Positions 1-4,299 of a DNA stretch of 7,616 bases are shown piece by piece. The notes beneath the pieces were generated by a model. It saw nothing but the letters and a program-made list of their open reading frames with translations. It did not search any database and was not told the DNA's origin. Numbering within the stretch: position 1 is the first letter of the stretch; each line of letters begins with the position of its first letter. The position numbers and the translations under genes are program-made. The stretch covers positions 1 through 7,616 of the forward strand of contig JAGQQP010000188.1 in the NCBI GenBank assembly GCA_020426085.1, given 5' to 3'. Origin of the DNA: Planctomycetaceae bacterium (lineage in GTDB: Bacteria > Planctomycetota > Planctomycetia > Planctomycetales > Planctomycetaceae).

Positions 1-60
1 GATTTTGTTTTTCGCGAACTATTAGCCAGGCAGACGTGTCACAGTTTTGAAAAGCTCTGT

Positions 61-81
61 AATTCAGGGATCTGCTGAATT
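61..81. repeat. Perfect 7-bp inverted repeat upstream of the cREC gene
   Basis: AATTCAG (61-67) and CTGAATT (75-81) are perfect inverted copies around a 7-base spacer. The dyad lies 45 bases before the ATG at 127, so it could be an operator or a hairpin in the 5' untranslated leader. No convincing sigma-70 promoter was found beside it. Rest of 1-126: AT-rich leader, no other gene seen. Confidence 0.4.
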
Positions 82-126
82 CCGGCAGTATTCATGGGTT
101 CTTAACGCGAAATACAAGGAAAGATC

Positions 127-435
127 ATGAAAGTCTATCTGGACGACGAACGAACGGCACCACCCGGCTGGCAACAGGTACGCTGGCCGGAAGAAGCGAT
201 CCAATTTTTAAAGACCGGTCTTGTTGAAGAGATCAGTCTCGACCATGATCTGGGCGATGATGCGCGTGGCACGGGATACGATGTGCTGCTTTGGATTGAA
301 GAGGCGGTCGTCACTCGTGACTTTGATCCTCCCGTCATTCAGGTGCACACGGCAAACCCACCGGCGCGCAATCGCATGGTCTCTGCTGTTCGAACGATTC
401 AGAGGCTGACAGAGTGTTACTGCGGCGCAGACTGA
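127..435 (+). CDS. Stand-alone cyclic-phosphate-processing receiver (cREC) domain protein
   Basis: This small soluble protein of 102 residues consists of a single domain. Visible motifs are LDDER (5-9), SLDHDLGDD (37-45), GTGYDVLLW (48-56) and HTANP (74-78), followed by R81 and M84. They match the family I know as cREC_REC, a receiver-fold offshoot that keeps the acidic pocket (D6, D7, D39, D41) and is proposed to act on cyclic-phosphate ends of nucleic acid or nucleotides. That role comes from comparative genomics; catalysis is not established. The length is normal for a one-domain member, and no output domain or membrane segment is present. The ATG is supported by AAGGA at 116-120, six bases upstream. 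It is the only + strand gene here and has no histidine kinase or RNA-ligase partner in view. Family assignment is fairly secure; biochemical function is not. Confidence 0.8.
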   Translation: MKVYLDDERTAPPGWQQVRWPEEAIQFLKTGLVEEISLDHDLGDDARGTGYDVLLWIEEAVVTRDFDPPVIQVHTANPPARNRMVSAVRTIQRLTECYCGAD

Positions 436-472
436 ATTGATTTTAAAACGCGGGGGGCTCCCTGTGGCTGCC

Positions 473-499
473 GGTAAAATCAGATGCTTTGATTTTACC
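473..499. terminator. Perfect 10-bp hairpin between convergent genes, likely bidirectional terminator
   Basis: GGTAAAATCA (473-482) pairs perfectly with TGATTTTACC (490-499) around a 7-base loop. It sits between the + strand stop (435) and the minus-strand VOC stop (559). On the + strand TTTTTT follows at 517-522. On the minus strand a TTTTAAAA tract follows at about 441-448. GC-rich arms outside it (G-run near 452-457, GCCCC near 507-511) could extend the structure. Both T-tracts sit away from the stem base, so intrinsic termination is likely but not textbook. Confidence 0.6.
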
Positions 500-523
500 C
501 CGGGATGCCCCTGCTGTTTTTTG

Positions 524-552
524 TTATCAGAGTTGCTTGAGAATTCTGATAA
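524..552. repeat. Perfect 8-bp inverted repeat just after the VOC stop codon
   Basis: TTATCAGA (524-531) and TCTGATAA (545-552) are exact inverted copies with a 13-base loop. The dyad begins seven bases beyond the minus-strand stop at 559. There is no T-tract on either side, so it may stabilise the 3' end of the message or assist the neighbouring hairpin rather than terminate alone. Confidence 0.45.
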
Positions 553-558
553 ATTGAA

Positions 559-1038
559 TCAGCTCTCCTGATTCCCTTCCTCGAACATGGCGTTGAAGCG
601 GCGCTGCATTTCTGCTGGTGTGACCTTTTCGATTTCTGAACCGAGCAGCCATTCATGACCGAACGGATCGAGGACCTTCGCCGAACGCTCTCCATAAAAC
701 TGATCGGTGGGTTTCTGAATCAGGGTGGCGCCGGCATCCACTGCCTGTTGTGTCATGCTGTCGACATCCTGCACGTGGAGATGGATCGAAGAACCTGTCG
801 GTGTAGATTCAGCGGGCGCATGAATACCATATTCCGGGTACGCATCTGAAACCATGATCGTAGTGTCGCCGAATTTGAGTTCCGCATGGCCGATCCGTCC
901 GCCAGGTTCTGTCAGACGAAAATCTTCGAGTGCCCCGAAGGCCCGCTTGTAGAATTCGATGGCGGCGACGGCGTCCCGGGTACGCAGGTAAGGAAAGACT
1001 TCATGGATCTGGTTGGAGTCGGCAGTACTGCTGGTCAT
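559..1038 (-). CDS. VOC superfamily protein, PhnB/glyoxalase-like
   Basis: The protein has 159 residues from the chosen ATG. It shows the paired beta-alpha-beta-beta-beta layout of vicinal-oxygen-chelate proteins: FPYLRTRDAVAAIEFYKRAFG near 15-35, RIGHAELKFGD with H51 near 48-58, HLHV with H86 and H88, and FYGERSAKVLDPFGHEWLL near 114-132. DPFGHEW followed by a tail resembling EMQRRFNAMF is typical of the PhnB-like branch (COG2764). Family members bind a metal and act as glyoxalases, dioxygenases or drug-binding resistance proteins; the substrate here cannot be read from sequence. An in-frame TTG at 1083 would add 15 residues, but the ATG at 1038 has AGGA nine bases upstream and the TTG has no ribosome-binding site. 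It lies 91 bases downstream of the AraC-type gene on the same strand, so co-transcription and control by that regulator are likely but inferred. Confidence 0.85.
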   Translation of the reverse strand: MTSSTADSNQIHEVFPYLRTRDAVAAIEFYKRAFGALEDFRLTEPGGRIGHAELKFGDTTIMVSDAYPEYGIHAPAESTPTGSSIHLHVQDVDSMTQQAVDAGATLIQKPTDQFYGERSAKVLDPFGHEWLLGSEIEKVTPAEMQRRFNAMFEEGNQES

Positions 1039-1047
1039 GGTTTGAAT

Positions 1048-1051
1048 TCCT
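1048..1051 (-). promoter_or_regulatory. Ribosome-binding site that decides the VOC start
   Basis: Read on the minus strand, AGGA (1051-1048) stands nine bases before the ATG at 1038. The alternative TTG start at 1083 lacks any purine-rich stretch at the right distance. Confidence 0.55.
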
Positions 1052-1054
1052 GAA

Positions 1055-1085
1055 TCTGTTCGGTTGATGGATTTCGATGTCAACC
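1055..1085 (-). promoter_or_regulatory. Possible internal promoter/operator before the VOC gene
   Basis: On the minus strand TTGACA (1083-1078), a perfect -35 match, is followed after 17 bases by AACAGA (1060-1055), a poor -10. GGTTGA (1062-1067) and TCAACC (1080-1085) form a perfect 6-bp inverted repeat with a 12-base spacer that covers the -35. It could be a regulated internal promoter that lets the VOC gene be expressed apart from the AraC gene. The weak -10 keeps this tentative. Confidence 0.25.
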
Positions 1086-1129
1086 AGTCTACTCAGAAGT
1101 GAGCGGCCTGTATTGGAAAAAATTATTAC

Positions 1130-1948
1130 TCAGCCCGGCAGCATGTGATTTTTCTGATCGGGAGCGATCGGTCTGTATTCAGGCGGTGTCACGCCTGTGA
1201 ACTTTCGAAAATCATGAATCAGGTGGGACTGATCGTAATAGCCGTTCTCCAGTGCCACGTTAACCCAGGAAAACTGATCGCCGCTGACGATCTGATCCAG
1301 AACGGACTGAAAACGCTGAATGCGAAAATACAGTTTGGGGGTGAGACCGACCGCATTCTGGAACTGTCGAATGAATCGCTGGTTACTGAATCCCAGTGAT
1401 TCGCTGACGGTTTTGACGCTGGTTGAATCAGATTCACGAAACCGTTGGGCGGCATAGAGCATTGCCTGGTGATTTGGATCGGGTTCCGTCAGTCGATTAA
1501 GGAGTACCTGTTCCAGAAGGTCGAACCTGGCAGTTGCTGATGCTGCCTGCATGAGCTGCTCCCGTACCTGTAGCGCTTGTGGGCCCCAGAATTCTTCCAG
1601 GCTGAGATGCAGATTCATGAGTTCGCCGACGGGAATCCCCAGGAAAGGGGCGGCACCGCCAGGGTGAAAGTGGACTCCGATTGTGGGCGAGGGCCGGGAA
1701 GTATCAAGGGTATAAGGGCGGGAATAGGCGCCTGAAACGGTCGGTCCCGAACAGGAACAGAGTGCATTGTCTGTAGGGTCGAAAATTTGAACGGGTCGAT
1801 CGTCCTGCAGTTTAAAGATCAGGTCCACACTACCCGTGGGGAGGATCCGCTCCTGCTGCCAGTCCTTTTTTGACTCTCCGCCGGAATGCCAGAGACATTT
1901 GACAAAGCGGTTCAAGGGACTGGTGAATTGCGTTCGTGTTTCCAGCAT
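1130..1948 (-). CDS. AraC-family transcriptional regulator with DUF6597-like N-terminal domain
   Basis: The protein has 272 residues from the ATG at 1948. Residues about 1-110 carry the pattern of the N-terminal domain common in one AraC branch (DUF6597-type): LPTGSVDLIFKL near 36-47, then SGAYSRPYTLD and IGVHFHPGGAAPFLG near 72-104. This is probably the ligand-sensing part. Residues about 165-260 are the DNA-binding half: a first helix-turn-helix at SVKTVSESLGFSNQRFIRQF (177-196) and a second around WVNVALENGYYDQSHLIHDF (228-247), ending in the family-typical FTGVTPPEYR. An in-frame GTG at 1993 would add 15 residues. Neither start has a clear Shine-Dalgarno sequence; the ATG was chosen because the extra residues precede the conserved domain. 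The VOC gene follows on the same strand and is the likely target together with the regulator itself. The effector is unknown. Confidence 0.85.
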   Translation of the reverse strand: MLETRTQFTSPLNRFVKCLWHSGGESKKDWQQERILPTGSVDLIFKLQDDRPVQIFDPTDNALCSCSGPTVSGAYSRPYTLDTSRPSPTIGVHFHPGGAAPFLGIPVGELMNLHLSLEEFWGPQALQVREQLMQAASATARFDLLEQVLLNRLTEPDPNHQAMLYAAQRFRESDSTSVKTVSESLGFSNQRFIRQFQNAVGLTPKLYFRIQRFQSVLDQIVSGDQFSWVNVALENGYYDQSHLIHDFRKFTGVTPPEYRPIAPDQKNHMLPG

Positions 1949-1983
1949 CGGACTGGTCTCACAGGGGGGCTGGCTTGGAGAGC

Positions 1984-2003
1984 TGACAGTCACGGGGCTG
2001 TCA
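1984..2003. promoter_or_regulatory. Operator-like inverted repeat at the AraC gene 5' end
   Basis: TGACAG (1984-1989) and CTGTCA (1998-2003) form a perfect 6-bp inverted repeat with an 8-base spacer. If the ATG at 1948 is the start, the dyad is 35-55 bases upstream and could be an autoregulatory site. If the GTG at 1993 is used, it spans the start codon. No binding has been shown; the role is inferred from position. Confidence 0.35.
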
Positions 2004-2050
2004 TATCTGACTGTATCCTACAGGGAAAAGGGAGCTGGTTCTACCTGGAG

Positions 2051-2080
2051 ATGCGATTCGAGTTCAGAGTGACCTGTCAA
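2051..2080 (-). promoter_or_regulatory. Weak candidate promoter for the AraC-VOC unit
   Basis: On the minus strand there is a perfect TTGACA (2080-2075), then 18 bases, then TCGCAT (2056-2051), a poor -10. It lies between the terminator of the preceding small gene and the AraC start, where a promoter is expected. Without a good -10 it stays a weak candidate. Nothing else that codes is seen in 1994-2119. Confidence 0.25.
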
Positions 2081-2119
2081 ACTCAGGCGGGATGATCTGT
2101 TGAGGAATCTGCTCTACCC

Positions 2120-2168
2120 AAAAAATTTCCCCCCATTCCTGCGTTCAGAGAACTGCAAAAACGGGGGG
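2120..2168 (-). terminator. Rho-independent terminator of the lysine-rich small gene
   Basis: Read on the minus strand: CCCCCC (2168-2163), an inner hairpin GTTC-tct-GAAC (2153-2143) extended by GCA/TGC with one bulge, GGGGGG (2134-2129), AAA, then TTTTTT (2125-2120). A GC-rich stem followed directly by a T-run is the standard intrinsic terminator. The T-run lies only on the side that ends minus-strand transcription. It closes the 35-codon gene about 30 bases after its stop. Confidence 0.75.
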
Positions 2169-2199
2169 CTGAAAGTCTGCTTGGAGTCAGACAGCAAGA

Positions 2200-2307
2200 T
2201 TATTTCTTCTTGCTGGTTTTACCTTTGGCAGTTTTGGTTGTTGTCTCGACAGTTTTGCCAGTTTGCTTTTTGGCACCTTGCCCAATCTTAGAAGTAGATT
2301 TGGCCAT
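2200..2307 (-). CDS. 35-residue lysine/threonine-rich basic protein
   Basis: This short gene starts at ATG 2307 and ends with TAA at 2200. The product begins MAKSTSKIGQGAKKQTGK, continues with TVETTTKTAKGKT and ends SKKK. About eleven of 35 residues are lysine, eight are threonine, and there is one glutamate, no aromatic residue and no cysteine, so it is strongly basic and probably disordered. It is supported as real by GGAG at 2319-2316, eight bases before the ATG, and by a strong intrinsic terminator downstream. The AK/TK-rich make-up resembles tails of bacterial histone-H1-like or nucleoid proteins, and very small ribosome-associated basic proteins. Binding to DNA, RNA or ribosomes is therefore plausible but inferred. 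It appears monocistronic, since terminators separate it from both minus-strand neighbours. No signal peptide or membrane segment is present. I do not recognise a named family. Confidence 0.72.
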   Translation of the reverse strand: MAKSTSKIGQGAKKQTGKTVETTTKTAKGKTSKKK

Positions 2308-2315
2308 CACTCGTT

Positions 2316-2332
2316 CTCCAAATAAAAGGAGG
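2316..2332 (-). promoter_or_regulatory. Shine-Dalgarno of the small basic gene with facing anti-SD-like CCTCC
   Basis: On the minus strand CCTCC (2332-2328) is followed by eight A/T bases and GGAG (2319-2316), which is eight bases from the ATG at 2307. CTCC and GGAG can pair into a short stem that would hide the ribosome-binding site. The GGAG as ribosome-binding site is well supported. Sequestration is a guess, because the stem is only 4 bp. Confidence 0.5.
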
Positions 2333-2342
2333 TTTAGAAACA

Positions 2343-2366
2343 GATATGAACTAAGATATTCATATC
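2343..2366. promoter_or_regulatory. Perfect 8-bp dyad upstream of the small basic gene
   Basis: GATATGAA (2343-2350) and TTCATATC (2359-2366) are exact inverted copies with an 8-base spacer. The 24-bp dyad lies 36-59 bases upstream of the ATG at 2307. It is AT-rich and has the size and spacing of a site for a dimeric helix-turn-helix protein. It may equally be a hairpin in the leader. No clear -35/-10 pair could be fixed around it. Confidence 0.45.
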
Positions 2367-2639
2367 GACGCGTAAGTTACCAATCTTTGCAGATTTTGAA
2401 ATATCAGAGTTCACATTTTTTAAATTTTTGCGAAGAATTTTTTTGACGGTCATTTTCACGGCGTGCTCTGCAGGCATCGCGACAGTGAAGAACTGTCGTT
2501 GCCGGTCGGGATGAGTGACACTCTCCCCTGCTCTGCTGCCTGCTGTTGCGGATTGAAAACAGGCGCCTGTGACGCACATGCGAGAAGAGAAAATCTGTCC
2601 AAACTGTCGCGCGAAACCAGGGGCAGGTTTCGTCCTGTG
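2367..2639. other. Gene-less spacer with several dyads
   Basis: No convincing gene was found between the small basic gene's upstream dyad and the DUF1559 terminator; the short frames here lack ribosome-binding sites and family resemblance. The stretch holds an AT-rich block (about 2390-2450), a perfect hairpin CGACAGT-gaaga-ACTGTCG (2480-2498) and a perfect 12-bp palindrome ACAGGCGCCTGT (2559-2570). The AT-rich block would sit upstream of the small basic gene and could act as an UP-type element. Confidence 0.4.
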
Positions 2640-2674
2640 AAAACAAAAACGGGCGGATCTGTATGTCCGCCCGT
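2640..2674 (-). terminator. Strong Rho-independent terminator of the DUF1559 gene
   Basis: Read on the minus strand, ACGGGCGGA (2674-2666) pairs perfectly with TCCGCCCGT (2657-2649) around an 8-base loop. It is followed at once by a T-tract broken by one G (2648-2640). This is a textbook intrinsic terminator about 70 bases after the DUF1559 stop at 2744. Confidence 0.85.
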
Positions 2675-2689
2675 CTGGTCTGATTTCCT

Positions 2690-2731
2690 GGAGTGGGGGT
2701 TTGCCGTTGTTCGCCCCGGACTCCGGTTTTT
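2690..2731 (+). terminator. Possible opposing terminator facing the DUF1559 3' end
   Basis: On the + strand GGAGT (2690-2694) and ACTCC (2720-2724) can pair, and inside them GGGG pairs with CCCC (2714-2717) across a loop with a small bulge. TTTTT follows at 2727-2731 and another T-run at 2736-2740. The orientation would stop + strand transcription entering DUF1559 from the far side. No + strand gene lies just upstream, so its purpose would be to block antisense transcription. Confidence 0.35.
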
Positions 2732-2743
2732 ATGGTTTTTCAG

Positions 2744-3691
2744 TTAGAAATCAGCACTTAACGTTTCCCGTTTGGCCCGGGTGCTGACGGCCCGGTAGAG
2801 GGTCATGTCGATGTTTTCTGAGAGAAAGCGGACGCGACCATCACCGAATACGAAGTGGGCACCGCCGGTGTGATAGCTGCCGGCTGCCTCTTCTGTGTAC
2901 TGGTTGATCGGGTCGTTACTTTCGGCGGCGATCAGGTACTCGGTCATTTCTGTCGGCGGGTTGCTGTCTGCTCCATTCGAGAAGCAGTGCTTGCGGTCGC
3001 TGCCGCCACCACCCAGCATGTCCGCGTCTCCGCCGGAGTCAATCACTTCACTGACAAAGATGGTATTGGACAGCCCGTCGGTGACATCCCGGAAGGCCAC
3101 GCTACTGCTGATGTAGAAGATACCGTCGGCGTTCATACAGCCACCCGGGGCGGTCATGCCCGCGGGATCGGAAACGGAACCGCCGTAGCAGTTATCCCCT
3201 GAGTATCCGATGAGTGTGCCCATGTTGCCGTTATAGTTGGAGGGAGAGTATCCATTTTTCTGGACTCCCTGGCTGACATCAGGCTGGGAAGGACACCAGA
3301 AAACGGAAAGGACCGTCTGCCCACACAGCTGCTGTTTGGCATCATTCACGCCGCCGGACTCGGCCCCCATCCCGCTTGAAGTTGGACCCTGAATTTGATT
3401 GTACATATTGGCCTGATCCAGATAAGGCAGGATGGTGGCATGCCAGGTCCAGCCATGACCGTAGTATTTGGTGCCGTTAAAGTAAACGATGCTGCCCGAT
3501 GGCAGAGATTTAAAAGTGGAGTGGTAATTGTGTAGCGCCAGGCCGATCTGCTTCAGGTTGTTTTTACAACTGTTGCGGCGGGCGGCTTCCCGGGCCTGCT
3601 GGACTGCCGGCAGCAGTAGTGCAATCAGGATTGCGATAATCGCGATGACTACCAATAGCTCGATTAATGTGAACGCTCTTCGGTTCTTCAT
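2744..3691 (-). CDS. DUF1559 pseudopilin-like protein (prepilin-type N-terminus, H-X9-DG C-terminus)
   Basis: The protein has 315 residues, normal for the family. It begins [20 protein letters not shown], a type IV prepilin leader with a hydrophobic helix at about 7-28. Cleavage is expected between A6 and F7, leaving mature Phe1 and Glu5 (E11); alanine replaces the usual glycine before the cut. [12 protein letters not shown] (28-39) and [14 protein letters not shown] (44-57) are DUF1559 hallmarks. Near the end H274, nine residues and D284-G285 form the H-X9-DG motif, followed by [20 protein letters not shown]. The family is greatly expanded in planctomycetes and is presumed to be exported through a type II secretion/type IV pilus-like route and displayed at the surface or periplasm. 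The actual role is unknown. Six cysteines (42, 123, 133, 168, 185, 236) could form disulfides. GGGGGAG at 3702-3696 supports the ATG. It stands alone with its own terminator. Confidence 0.93.
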   Translation of the reverse strand: MKNRRAFTLIELLVVIAIIAILIALLLPAVQQAREAARRNSCKNNLKQIGLALHNYHSTFKSLPSGSIVYFNGTKYYGHGWTWHATILPYLDQANMYNQIQGPTSSGMGAESGGVNDAKQQLCGQTVLSVFWCPSQPDVSQGVQKNGYSPSNYNGNMGTLIGYSGDNCYGGSVSDPAGMTAPGGCMNADGIFYISSSVAFRDVTDGLSNTIFVSEVIDSGGDADMLGGGGSDRKHCFSNGADSNPPTEMTEYLIAAESNDPINQYTEEAAGSYHTGGAHFVFGDGRVRFLSENIDMTLYRAVSTRAKRETLSADF

Positions 3692-3798
3692 TCGTCTCCC
3701 CCTTGAAAAAATTAATATGCAGAAACATGCAGTGAAAGAAAAAGTTGGTTGAGATGGAATCGTTCTGTCTTAAAGCCAGACAGGTATTATTGATTACC

Positions 3799-3826
3799 GG
3801 AAGTGCTAACTTTGGTAAGCGCTTCC
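3799..3826. repeat. 9-bp stem (one G-U) upstream of DUF1559
   Basis: GGAAGTGCT (3799-3807) pairs with AGCGCTTCC (3818-3826) with one G-T position and a 10-base loop. It lies 108-135 bases upstream of the DUF1559 start. No T-run follows on either side, so it is more like an operator or leader structure than a terminator. Confidence 0.35.
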
Positions 3827-3946
3827 TGTGATTAAATATGGATGAGAAGAGTTCTCGACTGACGGGTGTGGGGTGAGTCTACAAGAGGAATGTGAAGATT
3901 TTGTGAGGGGAATGTGATGTTATCAGGGGCAGGCGCACTCTGATGT

Positions 3947-3967
3947 AACTCTTTATGGTTAAGAGTT
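3947..3967. repeat. Perfect 7-bp inverted repeat in the DUF1559-DUF4132 spacer
   Basis: AACTCTT (3947-3953) and AAGAGTT (3961-3967) are exact inverted copies around TATGGTT. The dyad is directly before the ATG at 3969 of a weak 60-codon frame. Its role is unknown. Confidence 0.3.
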
Positions 3968-4104
3968 TATGAATAATCAGGGCTTCACTTTGGAATGGTG
4001 TTTTGAGGGGGGGGATTTCAGGGAATCAAATCGTTGGGAAGACGAACTTTGGCGTTCCGAGAGACTGAAAAACAGGTTTTTGCGGAGTCCGGTTTGTACT
4101 CATG

Positions 4105-4134
4105 GAACCTTAATGAAAAAAACAATAAAGGTTC
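4105..4134. repeat. 7-bp inverted repeat in an A-rich stretch
   Basis: GAACCTT (4105-4111) and AAGGTTC (4128-4134) are perfect inverted copies with a 16-base, A-rich loop. Each arm is also flanked by CATGG. There is no adjacent T-run and no assigned role. Confidence 0.25.
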
Positions 4135-4299
4135 ATGGTTTGAGGTTTTGAGAGCTCAAAACGGACTGATGAGTGGGGAACCGAGGCAAAAAAATTATGA
4201 ATTATTTGTGGATCGAAAAGAAAAATCGAACACTTTGTACTTCCAGGGGGTTCTACTCGGTTTTGCAGACGATCAATTGAGGTTCATCCAGCCCGACAT

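Larger units (their letters stand above)
3692..4299. other. 600-base spacer without a convincing gene
   Basis: This holds the upstream region of DUF1559 and the 3' flank of the DUF4132 gene. No protein family is recognisable. Two weak + strand frames exist: ATG 3969 to 4151 (60 codons) and TTG 4034 to 4321 (95 codons). Neither has a good ribosome-binding site and the second runs into the 3' end of the DUF4132 gene. A G8 run at 4007-4014 sits between them. Dyads are listed separately. No clear terminator was found for the DUF4132 gene. Confidence 0.4.

Noticed and set aside
1039..1083. N-terminal extension of the VOC protein from TTG 1083
   Set aside because: No ribosome-binding site precedes the TTG, while ATG 1038 has AGGA at nine bases and the conserved domain begins after it.
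1949..1993. N-terminal extension of the AraC protein from GTG 1993
   Set aside because: The 15 extra residues are Ser/Pro-rich and outside the domain, and the GTG has no ribosome-binding site. It is not fully excluded because the ATG also lacks one.
2334..2646. Two overlapping minus-strand frames of about 80 codons
   Set aside because: They overlap each other in different frames, carry composition typical of non-coding DNA and cross the AT-rich upstream region of the small basic gene.
2463..2747. 94-codon + strand frame
   Set aside because: It runs through two terminator hairpins, has no ribosome-binding site and shows a cysteine/arginine-rich translation without any family pattern.
2855..3202. 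115-codon + strand frame
   Set aside because: It is antisense to the recognisable DUF1559 gene and has a low-complexity Val/Ala/Gly translation typical of a shadow frame.
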